Shown here one piece after another: positions 46,806 to 55,668 of a DNA stretch of 64,000 bases. Source of the DNA: Streptomyces sp. NBC_01463. Lineage in GTDB: Bacteria > Actinomycetota > Actinomycetes > Streptomycetales > Streptomycetaceae. The notes beneath the pieces were generated by a model. It was not told the DNA's origin, did not search any database, and was given only the letters and a program-made list of their open reading frames with translations. The stretch covers positions 3,472,001 to 3,536,000 of the forward strand of contig CP109468.1 of the NCBI GenBank assembly GCA_036227345.1, given 5' to 3'. Within the stretch, counting starts at the first letter, position 1; each line of letters starts with the position of its first letter. The position numbers and the translations under genes were made by a program.

Positions 46806-49222
46806 CCCGTGGCCCCCAGCTCTTCCTCATCGTTGTCGGGTGTCATCGTCGCCGTCGCCTTCGCGGCGTCCAGGCCGAGCAGCAGGCGCAGCACCGGTAT
46901 CACCGCGTCCGCACGCGGCCCGTCGAGGACCGGTCCGAATCCGGGGGCCGTGGAGGCGTGCCCCGGCACCCCTCCGGAGTCCCGGCCGCCCGTGCCGGTG
47001 ACGGCGGGGCCTCGCCGGACGAGTTCGCCGAGCGTGCGCCGCACGCCCGGCTCGTACGCCGAGAACGTGCGGCGCAGCAGTGGCAGCACATCGGTGAAGG
47101 TGTCCGCGGGGACCCCGCTGAGCCAGGAGTCGACCAGGGCGAGCAGCCGCTCGTCGTGGACCAGGAGCATGCCGCCGCCGGCCGCCCCGCCGACGAAGCC
47201 CTCGATCCATGCTGCGGCGTCGGCGGGCGGTGTGCCGGGCGACAGGGCGAGCCCCATCAGCCGGGCGGCGTCGTCCTGCGCGAGGTGGCCGTCGTCGAGC
47301 AGCAGCCGGGTGGCGCGGCCCCGGATCACTCCCGCGACGGTGTCCCGGGCGGCGAGCTTGTGCAGCACGGCACGCCAGCGCTCCCGGAGCCCGTCCGCGG
47401 TCGCCGGTACGGCTCCGGCGAGCAGTCCGATCGCCGTGTGTACGCCGTCCACCTGAGCGCGCAGCGCGGCCGCCCCGTCGGCGTCGAGCCCGGTGCAGGC
47501 GGGCGGCAGCCCGACGCAGATCCGCTCCGCGAGGCCGGCCGCGACCTCGCCGAGAGCGGCGGTGTCCGTCGAGCGGACGTCCCCGTAGCGCAGGGTGCGG
47601 GCCAGGGCCGGCAGGGCGTCGGCGAGGTGGCCGACATCGGCGTCGAGTGCGGCACGGTCGGCGAGGACCCGCATCACGACGGGCAGCGCTTCGGGCAGTT
47701 CGGCGAGCAGGCACCGTTCGGCGAGGGCGGTCACCTCGGCGAGGGCGGTGGCCGCCAGGGCCTCCGACTCGGCGCGCGCGGTGGCGGCGGCGAGCACGGT
47801 GGTGCCCCATACACCCGCCTCCGCGACCCGTACGTACAGCTCGGGCTCCCATCGCAGCCGCCAGCTCTCCCGGAAGGTGCCGGTGCTCCCCCGGCCCGCG
47901 GCGGGTTCGCCCCAGCGGACGCCGAGGAGGCGCAGCCGGTGCAGCAGCCGGCTGCGGGCCGCGTCGGTCTCCTTGCGGAGGTCGAGCTCCACCTCCCGCT
48001 CGGACGCCTCGGGTTTGAGCCGGAGGGTGCGCTGCTGCCGGTTGAGGTCACGCTGCAGCGGCACGGCCGGGGCATTGTCGGGCACTTCGCCGAGGGTCAC
48101 GCCGACGACGAGGCGGTCGCGGACGAGGGCGAGCGGCACGTCGGAGCCTTCGCACATCACGGCGCGCACGGCGTCGGTCGTCTCGCTCAGTCCGGCGAGC
48201 GGCCGGCCGCGCATGGCGGCGAGGGTGTCGGCGAGCCGGACCGCCTCGATGACATGGGCGCTGGACACGAACCGGTCCTCGTCGCGCAGGAGTCCGGCGA
48301 CCTTGGTCATCCAGCGTTCGATGGGGCGGTCCGGGGCGTCGAAGAGGTGCCCGTACCAGCCGGGCGAGTCGATCCCCGCCCCGTAGCCGCTGTGCCGGGC
48401 GAGCCGCTGGTGGGTCCAGGGCACCCAGGTCAGCTCGGTCTTGACCTTGGGGAGGCCCTTGAGGAGGGCACGGTCGGCGGTGAGCGTCGTCCTCGCTTCG
48501 AGCGCGGGCACGTGCCAGGCGCCGCAGACCACGGCGAAGGCGCCGCCGAACTCCTTCCGTGCGGCGCGGAGCTGGACGCGCATGTACGCCTCGCGGACCG
48601 CGTCCCTGGGGTGCCCGCCGTCCCCGTACACCTCGCGCAGGGCGGTCATCGCCTCGCCGACCGCGGCGAAGGCGGCCAGCGGGTCGGCGACGGCCTGGGA
48701 GCCGCCGGTCACTGTGCCCGGCAGGCCGGGAACGCGGTGCTCGACGACGTCCTCCCACCAGCGCTCGGGGTCGTCGTACCCCGCCGTCTCGGCCAGCACC
48801 CGGATGGGGTCGACGGGCACGAGCCGCGTCTCGTCGTCCTGTTCGGCGCCCTCCCCAGGCCGCCCGGCCCGCTCGTCCTCCTCCTCCATGGCCAGCGAGT
48901 GCGCGGCGGGCAGGTCGATGAAGCGGACCGGGACGCCATGCGTCAACGCCCAGCGGATCGCGACCCATTCGGGCGAGAACGCGGCGAGCGGCCAGAAGGC
49001 GGCCCGCCCCGGGTCGTCCACCGCGTGGGCGAGCAGGGCGACGGGCGGCCGCATCTGCTCGTCGGCGGCGAGCGGCAGCAGGGCGTCGCCCTCCGGCGGG
49101 CCCTCGATGAGCACCGCCTGCGGCCGCGCGGCGTCCAGGGCGGCGCGGACGGCGCGGGCCGAGCCCGGCCCGTGGTGCCGCACCCCCAGCAGCAGAGGCC
49201 CCGCGGGCTGGGTGCCGGTCAT
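46802..49222 (-). CDS. DUF5682 family protein
   Basis: 806 aa. The N-terminal segment LLLGVRHHGPGSARAVRAAL, VLIEGPPEGDALLPLAA and the later AVVCGAWHVPAL resemble the TraB/EreA-like fold with its conserved His and Glu residues; the remaining 500 residues are helical. DUF5682 occurs with MoxR and VWA genes across bacteria; the activity is unknown. Overlaps both neighbours by 4 bases, which argues for a fixed stoichiometry. Confidence 0.86.
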   Translation of the reverse strand: MTGTQPAGPLLLGVRHHGPGSARAVRAALDAARPQAVLIEGPPEGDALLPLAADEQMRPPVALLAHAVDDPGRAAFWPLAAFSPEWVAIRWALTHGVPVRFIDLPAAHSLAMEEEDERAGRPGEGAEQDDETRLVPVDPIRVLAETAGYDDPERWWEDVVEHRVPGLPGTVTGGSQAVADPLAAFAAVGEAMTALREVYGDGGHPRDAVREAYMRVQLRAARKEFGGAFAVVCGAWHVPALEARTTLTADRALLKGLPKVKTELTWVPWTHQRLARHSGYGAGIDSPGWYGHLFDAPDRPIERWMTKVAGLLRDEDRFVSSAHVIEAVRLADTLAAMRGRPLAGLSETTDAVRAVMCEGSDVPLALVRDRLVVGVTLGEVPDNAPAVPLQRDLNRQQRTLRLKPEASEREVELDLRKETDAARSRLLHRLRLLGVRWGEPAAGRGSTGTFRESWRLRWEPELYVRVAEAGVWGTTVLAAATARAESEALAATALAEVTALAERCLLAELPEALPVVMRVLADRAALDADVGHLADALPALARTLRYGDVRSTDTAALGEVAAGLAERICVGLPPACTGLDADGAAALRAQVDGVHTAIGLLAGAVPATADGLRERWRAVLHKLAARDTVAGVIRGRATRLLLDDGHLAQDDAARLMGLALSPGTPPADAAAWIEGFVGGAAGGGMLLVHDERLLALVDSWLSGVPADTFTDVLPLLRRTFSAYEPGVRRTLGELVRRGPAVTGTGGRDSGGVPGHASTAPGFGPVLDGPRADAVIPVLRLLLGLDAAKATATMTPDNDEEELGATG

Positions 49223-50331
49223 ACGGAGACCTCACGGCAGGCTCGGTAGAAGTCCTTCCAGCCGTCCCGCTCGCGCACCACGGTCTCCAGATACTCCTGC
49301 CAGACCACCCGGTCGGCCGCCGGGTCGCGGACGACCGCGCCGAGGATGCCGGCGGCGACGTCCCCCGGGCGCAGCACGCCGTCGCCGAAGTGGGCGGCGA
49401 GGGCCAGGCCGTTGGTGACGACGGAGATGGCCTCGGCCGTGGACAGGGTCCCCGAGGGGGACTTGAGCTTGGTCCGGCCGTCGGTCGTGACGCCGTCGCG
49501 CAACTCGCGGAAGACGGTGACCACGCGGCGGATCTCCGCGAGGCCCTCGGGTGCGGCCGGCAGGTCGAGCGAACGGCCGACCTGGTCGACGCGGCGGGAG
49601 ACGATGTCGACCTCCGCCTCGGGGGTGGCGGGCAGCGGCAATACGACGGTGTTGAAGCGGCGGCGCAGCGCGCTGGACAGTTCGTTGACCCCGCGGTCGC
49701 GGTCGTTGGCCGTGGCGATCACGTTGAAACCGCGGACGGCCTGGACCTCCTGGCCCAGCTCGGGCAGGGGCAGGGTCTTCTCCGACAGGATCGTGATCAG
49801 CGAGTCCTGGACGTCGGCGGGGATGCGGGTGAGCTCCTCGATCCTGGCGGTCATGCCCTCGGACATGGCACGCATCAGCGGGCTGGGCACCAGCGCGTCA
49901 CGGCTGGGGCCGTGCGCGAGCAGCTGCGCGTAGTTCCATCCGTAGCGGACGGCCTCCTCCGGGGTTCCTGCGGTGCCCTGGACGAGGAGGGTGGAGTCGC
50001 CGCTGACAGCGGCCGCGAGGTGCTCGGAGACCCAGGTCTTGGCGGTGCCGGGCACGCCGAGGAGGAGCAGCGCCCGGTCGGTGGCGAGTGTGGTGACGGC
50101 GACCTCGACCAGGCGGCGCGGGCCCACGTACTTCGGTGTGATCACCGTGCCGTCGGGCAGGACACCGCCCAGCAGATAGGTGGCGACGGCCCACGGGGAG
50201 AGCCGCCAACGGGCGGGGCGGGGGCGGTCGTCGGCTGCGGCGAGCGCCTTCAGCTCCTCGGCGAAGGCGTCCTCGGCATGCGGGCGCAGGGCCTCGGCGC
50301 CAGCGACTGCGGTGGTTTCGGACACGGTCAT
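49219..50331 (-). CDS. MoxR-type AAA+ ATPase
   Basis: 370 aa. Walker A GVPGTAKTW (about residues 92-100), Walker B-like region in LTRIPADVQDSLITILSE, sensor 1 FNVIATANDRDRGVNEL and the arginine finger in SSALRRRFNTVVLPLP. MoxR ATPases remodel protein or metal-cofactor complexes with VWA partners. ATG with GGAGGGGGA 6 bases upstream. First gene of the leftward operon; promoter at 50370-50392. Confidence 0.92.
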   Translation of the reverse strand: MTVSETTAVAGAEALRPHAEDAFAEELKALAAADDRPRPARWRLSPWAVATYLLGGVLPDGTVITPKYVGPRRLVEVAVTTLATDRALLLLGVPGTAKTWVSEHLAAAVSGDSTLLVQGTAGTPEEAVRYGWNYAQLLAHGPSRDALVPSPLMRAMSEGMTARIEELTRIPADVQDSLITILSEKTLPLPELGQEVQAVRGFNVIATANDRDRGVNELSSALRRRFNTVVLPLPATPEAEVDIVSRRVDQVGRSLDLPAAPEGLAEIRRVVTVFRELRDGVTTDGRTKLKSPSGTLSTAEAISVVTNGLALAAHFGDGVLRPGDVAAGILGAVVRDPAADRVVWQEYLETVVRERDGWKDFYRACREVSV

Positions 50332-50369
50332 GGATCCCCCTCCAGATCGGTCGACCCGATGTGCTTCCC

Positions 50370-50392
50370 ACCGTGCACCATGCCACTGACAA
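50370..50392 (-). promoter_or_regulatory. PafBC-type (RecA-independent DNA-damage) promoter, leftward, one mismatch
   Basis: On the minus strand TTGTCAGTG (50392-50384), 8-base spacer, CACGGT (50375-50370), against the consensus TTGTCRGTG-N8-TAnnnT; only the first -10 base differs. Places transcription start about 30 bases before the AAA gene ATG. Confidence 0.6.
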
Positions 50393-50418
50393 TCGACCTT
50401 CCCGCAGGTCAGGGCCCG

Positions 50419-50441
50419 TTGTCAGTGGTGCGGCCTAACGT
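50419..50441 (+). promoter_or_regulatory. PafBC-type (RecA-independent DNA-damage) promoter, rightward, full match
   Basis: TTGTCAGTG (50419-50427), 8-base spacer, TAACGT (50436-50441): a full match to TTGTCRGTG-N8-TAnnnT. The SWIM gene ATG is at 50449, so the start of transcription should fall at or next to the ATG and the mRNA would be leaderless, in keeping with the absence of a ribosome site. The TTGTCAGTGG here and CCACTGACAA at 50383-50392 form a perfect 10-bp inverted repeat 26 bases apart. Confidence 0.75.
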
Positions 50442-50448
50442 CGTTCCC

Positions 50449-51942
50449 ATGCTGCTGACTGACGGGGGAGAACCCTTGGGCGCCGCTGCTCCGGCGGCGC
50501 GCTGGACGGTGGAGCAGGTCCTGGCCCTGGCTCCTGACGACGCCTCACGCAAGGCGGGGAACAAGCTGGGTTCGGCCGGTTGGTGGTCGGACACCGGAGA
50601 AGACGCTTCGGGTGCGGTGTGGGGGCTGTGCCGGGGCAGCGGAAGCAAGCCGTACCGGACGGTGGTCGACACCACCGGTCCGGCGTACACGTGCAGTTGC
50701 CCCAGCCGGAAGTTCCCGTGCAAGCACGCGCTGGGCCTGCTGCTGCTCCGCGCCTGCGACGGTCCGGCACCGGCCGCCGGCGATCCGCCCGACTGGGCCG
50801 GTGAGTGGCTGGCGGGCCGTCGCGCCCGCGCCGCCGCGAAGGCCGGGTCCGCGGCCACGGCGGGAGCCGACGGCGGTCCGGCGGGCGTCGGCCCGGCCGA
50901 TCCCGAGGCCGCCCGGCGCCGCGCCGAGCGCCGTGCCGCGCGGATCGACGGCGGTGCGCAGGAGCTGGAACAGCGCCTGACCGACCTGTTGCGCGGCGGG
51001 CTGGCCGCGGCCGAGCAGTCGGGGTACGGGCTGTGGGAGGAGACGGCGGCGCGCATGGTCGACGCGCAGGCGCCCGGTCTGGCGGGCCGGGTGCGGGAGT
51101 TGGGTGCGATACCGGCCTCCGGTCCGGGCTGGCCGGTCCGGCTGCTGGAGGAGTGCGCGCTGCTGCACCTCCTGGACACGGCGTGGCTGGGCATCGACCG
51201 GCTGCCGCCGCCACTGGCGGCGACGGTCCGCACCCGGGTCGGCCTGACAGCCCCCGCTGAAGGGCCGCCGCTCCGTGACCACTGGCTGGTCCTCGCGCAG
51301 TACGACACCCCCGACGGCAAGATCGTCAGCCGCCGCATCTGGCTGTACGGCAGGGAGTCGGGCCGCACCGCGCTGTTGCTGTCCTTCGGCGCCGCCGGGC
51401 GCTCCCCCGCACAGGCTCTGCCGGTGGGGGTCACGCTCGACGCCGAGCTCACGCCCTACCCGGGTTCCGGACAGCTACGGGCCGAGCTGGGGCCGCAGTT
51501 CGGCCTGCCCGCACCGGCCGCACCGCCTCCGCCGGGGGTCCCGGTCACCGAGGCGATCGCCGCGTACGGGCGGGCCCTGGGCGACGATCCCTGGCTGGAG
51601 TCCTGGCCGGTGACCTTGCGCGATGTCATACCCGTGCCGTCCGAGGACGGCTGGCAGCTGGCCGACGCGGAAGGGGGCGCGGCCCTGCCCGTCGCCTCCG
51701 CCGCGGTGGCGCGGCCGGCGCTCTGGAAGCTCGTCGCGCTCTCGGGCGGCGGCCCGCTCACCGTCTTCGGCGAATGCGGCCACCGCGGCTTCGACCCGCT
51801 CGCGGCCTGGCCGGCCGGAAGCGAGGGCGCCGCCGCAGCGACAGGGTCCGTTACTCACCCCCGGGCAACCGGCGCGACTGCGACCGCCGTCGCGACCGCC
51901 ACCGCCTCTCCCACCACCGTCGAGACCGTGCCGCTCATCTGA
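50449..51942 (+). CDS. SWIM zinc-finger protein
   Basis: 497 aa. The SWIM motif CxCxnCxH is intact: YTCSCPSRKFPCKHALGLLL (about residues 82-101). SWIM fingers bind DNA or protein, often in repair factors. The remainder is helical and Ala-rich, with a beta-rich C-terminal half and no other named domain. The ATG at 50449 is supported by the promoter placement; the open frame continues upstream without homology. It is paired with the DUF5691 gene 17 bp downstream. Confidence 0.88.
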   Translation: MLLTDGGEPLGAAAPAARWTVEQVLALAPDDASRKAGNKLGSAGWWSDTGEDASGAVWGLCRGSGSKPYRTVVDTTGPAYTCSCPSRKFPCKHALGLLLLRACDGPAPAAGDPPDWAGEWLAGRRARAAAKAGSAATAGADGGPAGVGPADPEAARRRAERRAARIDGGAQELEQRLTDLLRGGLAAAEQSGYGLWEETAARMVDAQAPGLAGRVRELGAIPASGPGWPVRLLEECALLHLLDTAWLGIDRLPPPLAATVRTRVGLTAPAEGPPLRDHWLVLAQYDTPDGKIVSRRIWLYGRESGRTALLLSFGAAGRSPAQALPVGVTLDAELTPYPGSGQLRAELGPQFGLPAPAAPPPPGVPVTEAIAAYGRALGDDPWLESWPVTLRDVIPVPSEDGWQLADAEGGAALPVASAAVARPALWKLVALSGGGPLTVFGECGHRGFDPLAAWPAGSEGAAAATGSVTHPRATGATATAVATATASPTTVETVPLI

Positions 51943-51959
51943 CTCCTGGAGGAGGAGCG

Positions 51960-53603
51960 ATGCCTCGTACCACCGCACCTGCACCCTCACCCGCACCCAC
52001 GCTCGCGTCCACGCCATGGGAGGAGCTCGTCACCTCGGCGCTGCTCGGCACGGACCGCCGCCCGCCGGGGACGGCTCCCGGCACCGGACCGGGCGGCGCC
52101 GCCGCCGCGCTCCTGGATGCCGCCGCTCTGCACACCGTCCGGCGCCGGGCGGGGCTGCTGCCCGCCCCCGCGCGCCCCCGGCCCGGTCCCGCGCCCGCCG
52201 ACCCACGACCGCCCCTGCCGCAGGCCGCCCGGAGCCGGCTCGCGCAGCTGCTCGCGGACCGGGCGGCGTCGAACGGCTCGGGCGGCAGGCGCGGTTCGGC
52301 CCCCGATCTGACGGAGCTGATCCCGCAGTGGCTCGCCGCCGCCAACCGGCACGGCTACCGGGCCCCGGACGCCGCGCTGCCGCCCCTGCTGGACGCGGCC
52401 CGGGCGCGGACGGATCTGCGCCCCCAGGCCCTGGCGTTCGCCGGGCCGCGCGGGCTGTGGCTGGCCGGGCTGAACCCCGACTGGAAGTTCGCCCTGCGCG
52501 GCGCGTCCGGCAGCGCCCTGCTCCCCGAGGTGACGGACCGGGAGGCGGTGGGCCGGCTCTGGGAGGAGGGCCTGTTCGCCGAACGGGTCGGGCTGCTGTC
52601 GGCCGTACGGGCCCATGACGCGGAAGCCGCGCGCGCCCTGCTCGCCACCACCTGGTCCGCGGAACGGGCCGAGGACCGGCTCATGTTCATCGACTCCCTG
52701 CGCACCGGGCTGTCCGGGGCCGACGAGGAGTTCCTGGAGCAGGCCCTCGCCGACCGCAGCCGCAACGTGCGCGCCACGGCCGCCGAGCTGCTGTCCGCAC
52801 TGCCCGGATCGGCACTGGCCCACCGGATGGCGGACCGTGCCCTGTCCTGTGTGAGTCCCGGACTGACGGGCACCGAACCGTCGGTCGCGGTGGAGGCCCC
52901 GCACGAGTGCGATGCGGCGATGCAGCGCGACGGGGTGGTGGCGCTCCCTCCCTCGGGCCGGGGCGAGCGGTCGTGGTGGCTGGGCCAACTGGTGGAGTCG
53001 TCGCCGCTGGGGGTCTGGCCGAAGCGGTTCGGCGGGCGTGGGCCGCGGGAGATCGTCGCGCTGCCCGTGGCCGACGACTGGGGCGAGGAGCTGCACGCGG
53101 CCTGGTGCCGGGCAGCCGTGCGGCAGCGGGACCCGGAGTGGGCCCGGGCGCTGCTCGGTGCCCCCTCGACGCCCCCGTCGAACGGCCCGGGCACGGCGTC
53201 GCTCGCCGAGCGGTCGAAGCTCCTGGCCGTGCTGCCCGCGGCCGAACGGGCCGACTGGGTGGCCGGGTTCATCGCGGCCCACGGGCTCTCGGAGGCGTTC
53301 CAGCTGCTGGGTGTCTGCCCGACCCCGTGGGCGGATCCGCTCGGGCGGTCCGTCGTCGACGCCCTCGACATCGCGCGGGACGCGGGCAGCTACCCCTGGA
53401 GCTTCAGCGGGGTGATGGGCCTCGCCGAGCGCTGTCTGAACCCGGCCGAGGCGGACCGGCTGGAAGTCCTCACCACCACACCCGACGAGCCCGCGGACGC
53501 CTCACCGGGTGCGAACGGCTACTGGTCGGAGGCGTTCCAGCGCCTGGTCTCCACGCTGCGGCTCCGTGCCGCGATGGACCGGGAGCTGGCTCCGGACGGC
53601 TGA
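51960..53603 (+). CDS. DUF5691 family protein
   Basis: 547 aa. An Ala/Pro/Arg-rich first third (WEELVTSALLGTDRRPPG is the conserved opening) is followed by HEAT-like helical repeats (AHDAEAARALLATTWSAERA, DRLMFIDSLRTGLSGADEEF, ALADRSRNVRATAAELLSAL). DUF5691 is a regular partner of SWIM/AAA/VWA clusters; function unknown, but the repeats suggest a scaffold. Strong GGAGGAGGAG ribosome site; AUG overlaps none. Last gene of the rightward operon. Confidence 0.85.
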   Translation: MPRTTAPAPSPAPTLASTPWEELVTSALLGTDRRPPGTAPGTGPGGAAAALLDAAALHTVRRRAGLLPAPARPRPGPAPADPRPPLPQAARSRLAQLLADRAASNGSGGRRGSAPDLTELIPQWLAAANRHGYRAPDAALPPLLDAARARTDLRPQALAFAGPRGLWLAGLNPDWKFALRGASGSALLPEVTDREAVGRLWEEGLFAERVGLLSAVRAHDAEAARALLATTWSAERAEDRLMFIDSLRTGLSGADEEFLEQALADRSRNVRATAAELLSALPGSALAHRMADRALSCVSPGLTGTEPSVAVEAPHECDAAMQRDGVVALPPSGRGERSWWLGQLVESSPLGVWPKRFGGRGPREIVALPVADDWGEELHAAWCRAAVRQRDPEWARALLGAPSTPPSNGPGTASLAERSKLLAVLPAAERADWVAGFIAAHGLSEAFQLLGVCPTPWADPLGRSVVDALDIARDAGSYPWSFSGVMGLAERCLNPAEADRLEVLTTTPDEPADASPGANGYWSEAFQRLVSTLRLRAAMDRELAPDG

Positions 53604-53703
53604 GAGCCCGCGGCCCGCGGCCCGCAGCCCGGGCCCGGGCCCTCGGCCCGCGGGGCCCGCCGCCCGCACCGGCAGCGCCGGGCCCTCACCGCCCGAATCG
53701 GGC

Positions 53704-54111
53704 TCAGGCCGCCTGGCGGACGTTCGCGTTGACCCAGTCGACGATCGCGACCGTCGTCGCGCCCGGGGTGAAGATCTCCGCGACACCCTGCTCCTTCAGC
53801 GGCGCGATGTCCGCCTCCGGGATGATGCCGCCGCCGAAGACCTTGATGTCCTCCGCGTCGCGCTCCTTGAGCAGCTCGATCACCTTCGCGAAGAGCGTGT
53901 TGTGCGCACCGGAGAGGATCGAGAGGCCGATCGCGTCGGCGTCCTCCTGGATCGCGGTGTCCACGATCTGCTCGGGTGTCTGGTGGAGCCCCGTGTAGAT
54001 GACCTCCATACCGGCGTCGCGCAGTGCCCGCGCGATCACCTTGGCCCCGCGGTCATGGCCGTCGAGGCCCGGCTTGGCCACCACCACACGGATCGGACCG
54101 GTCACACCCAT
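53704..54111 (-). CDS. icmB: cobalamin-binding mutase small subunit (IcmB-like)
   Basis: 135 aa, a stand-alone B12-binding domain: [20 protein letters not shown] holds the DxHxxG motif whose His replaces dimethylbenzimidazole as cobalt ligand, then [12 protein letters not shown] and [13 protein letters not shown]. Size and sequence fit the small subunit of isobutyryl-CoA mutase, which interconverts isobutyryl- and n-butyryl-CoA. The large subunit is not in the window; in S. coelicolor too, as I recall, icmA is elsewhere. GGAGG precedes the ATG at 54111. A related 2-hydroxyisobutyryl- or ethylmalonyl-CoA mutase subunit is the alternative. Confidence 0.82.
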   Translation of the reverse strand: MGVTGPIRVVVAKPGLDGHDRGAKVIARALRDAGMEVIYTGLHQTPEQIVDTAIQEDADAIGLSILSGAHNTLFAKVIELLKERDAEDIKVFGGGIIPEADIAPLKEQGVAEIFTPGATTVAIVDWVNANVRQAA

Positions 54112-54456
54112 CACTGCCTCCACATGCGTCTCCCGTGCCTGAAGGGCCGGGGATGTGAACGAACGTTATCGACAGCATCCCGCAAGCCGCCGTTTCGCGG
54201 TGGACGGGGAGGGGGAAATCACACGTGGGACAAGTTCACCGGGCACCGTTCCCGCAGCACGCGGCACATCCGCCGTGCGGGACCGGCCGCCGGGGGAGCC
54301 GCGACGAGGTCGTCGTACCACCGTGCCGTCAGCCGCACGGCACGGTGGTACGGCTCACCGGCCGGCCGGGCCCGGACCACCTCCGAAACGGCGCCCCACG
54401 AGGGCATACGGGGCAGGGAGCCGCTTTTCCCCGGGTGCCGGAGCAGGAGGTCGACC
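54112..54456. other. intergenic region with a perfect 16-bp hairpin
   Basis: 345 bp between divergent icmB and lipase genes. At 54314-54329 and 54337-54352 lies a perfect 16-bp inverted repeat with a 7-base loop, 104 bases before the lipase start, so inside or just before its leader. AGGAGG at 54445-54450 is the lipase ribosome site. No small gene supported. Confidence 0.7.
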
Positions 54457-55407
54457 GTGAAGACCCTGCCTTTTCTTCCCCTACTGCTGCGCCGGCTGTG
54501 CGCCGGCACCACCTGGCTGCCGTCCGGCCGTCCGCTGTCCACCCGCCTGCCGTCCGTCCGGATACCGTCCGCCTGGCTGTCCGCCGCCCTGCTGAGAGCG
54601 ACCGCCCTGGAAGCGGTGGTGCTCGCCGGGCACGCACTCCTGTACCCCACCGGAATCGCGGATGAGCGGCGCCCCGCACCCGGACCGACCGGCCCGCCGG
54701 ACGACTCCCCCGCATCCGGACCCGCCCCCGCCCCCGCAGGAACCACCGCACTGCCCGCCGCCGCGCCTCCCGACCGGCCGCCCGTCGTGCTTCTGCACGG
54801 TTTCATCGACAACCGTTCCGTCTTCGTCCTGCTGCGCCGCTCGCTGTCCCGGCACGGCTGGCGCCACCTGGAGTCGCTGAACTACTCCCCGCTGACCTGC
54901 GACATCCGCACGGCCGCCGAGCTGCTCGGCCGGCACGTCGAGGAGATCTGCGCCCGCACCGGTCACCGCGAGGTCGACATCGTGGGGCACAGCCTGGGGG
55001 GCCTGATAGCGCGCTACTACGTACAGCGGCTGGGCGGTGACCGCCGGGTCCGCACCCTCGTCACCCTCGGTACGCCGCACGCCGGCACCGCCGTCGCCCC
55101 GCTGGCCGGCGCCCACCCCATCGTGCGCCAGATGCGCAGCGGCTCCGTACCGATCGAGGAACTGCGGCTGCCCGCGCCCGGATGCCGCACCCGGTTCGTC
55201 AGCTTCTGGAGCGAGCTGGACCAGGTGATCGTCCCGGCGGAGGCGGCCTGCGTCGACCACCCCGACCTCGACGCGGTGAACGTCCGCGTGAGCGGGATCG
55301 GCCATCTCGCCCTGCCCGTCCACCCCGCCGTGGCGGCCGGCATCCGCCAGGCGCTCGACGCGCACGCCTCGGCCCACGGTTCCGCCGGCGCCGCCTCCGT
55401 GGCGTGA
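54457..55407 (+). CDS. secreted or membrane-tethered lipase / alpha-beta hydrolase
   Basis: 316 aa, GTG start with AGGAGG 6 bases upstream. The N-terminus has hydrophobic stretches (LPFLPLLLRRL and ALLRATALEAVVLAGHALL) that may be a signal anchor, then a Pro/Ala linker and the hydrolase domain from VVLLHGFIDNRSVF (oxyanion loop). The nucleophile elbow is DIVGHSLGGLIARYYVQRLG (Ser in GHSLG); a likely catalytic His is in GIGHLALPVHP. Typical of the streptomycete LipA/EstA-like triacylglycerol lipases. Confidence 0.86.
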   Translation: MKTLPFLPLLLRRLCAGTTWLPSGRPLSTRLPSVRIPSAWLSAALLRATALEAVVLAGHALLYPTGIADERRPAPGPTGPPDDSPASGPAPAPAGTTALPAAAPPDRPPVVLLHGFIDNRSVFVLLRRSLSRHGWRHLESLNYSPLTCDIRTAAELLGRHVEEICARTGHREVDIVGHSLGGLIARYYVQRLGGDRRVRTLVTLGTPHAGTAVAPLAGAHPIVRQMRSGSVPIEELRLPAPGCRTRFVSFWSELDQVIVPAEAACVDHPDLDAVNVRVSGIGHLALPVHPAVAAGIRQALDAHASAHGSAGAASVA

Positions 55408-55668
55408 ATCTGCCGGATTCCGGAAGCCGAACGCCGTCCGGTCAGTGCTTCACCCTGCCCACAAATAGAACGGGTTTCGAACATAGAGCCAAAGCTGTGT
55501 GAGCAGCCCGGCGAAAGGCGGCCGATTGCCCGTTTCCTGAGCGCCCGGGGGCCGCCGAAGATTGTCGGCGTCACGTACCGCCGGGTACAGTCGCGGCCAC
55601 TGCTTTCCCCCGGAGTCCCCCACCGGACCCCGGACACTGGTCCTGCTGCCGAGGCGAGAGAGACGTTG

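Noticed and set aside
46676..49249. 857-codon open frame antisense to the DUF5682 gene
   Set aside because: Shadow frame; the DUF5682 and flanking genes are joined by 4-base coupled overlaps on the minus strand.
53604..53703. GCGGCCC-rich stretch between DUF5691 and icmB as a repeat array or CRISPR
   Set aside because: Short irregular GC-rich runs with no spacer structure; at most a sloppy terminator.
54219..54812. Minus-strand frame crossing the lipase start and hairpin
   Set aside because: It overlaps the lipase coding region and ribosome site and has no ribosome site or recognisable family of its own.
55408..55668. c-di-AMP riboswitch upstream of the M23 peptidase
   Set aside because: None of the ydaO blocks (GACAGCTAACC, GGGGTGAATC, TAGGG...CCTTC) is present, although M23 genes often have one.
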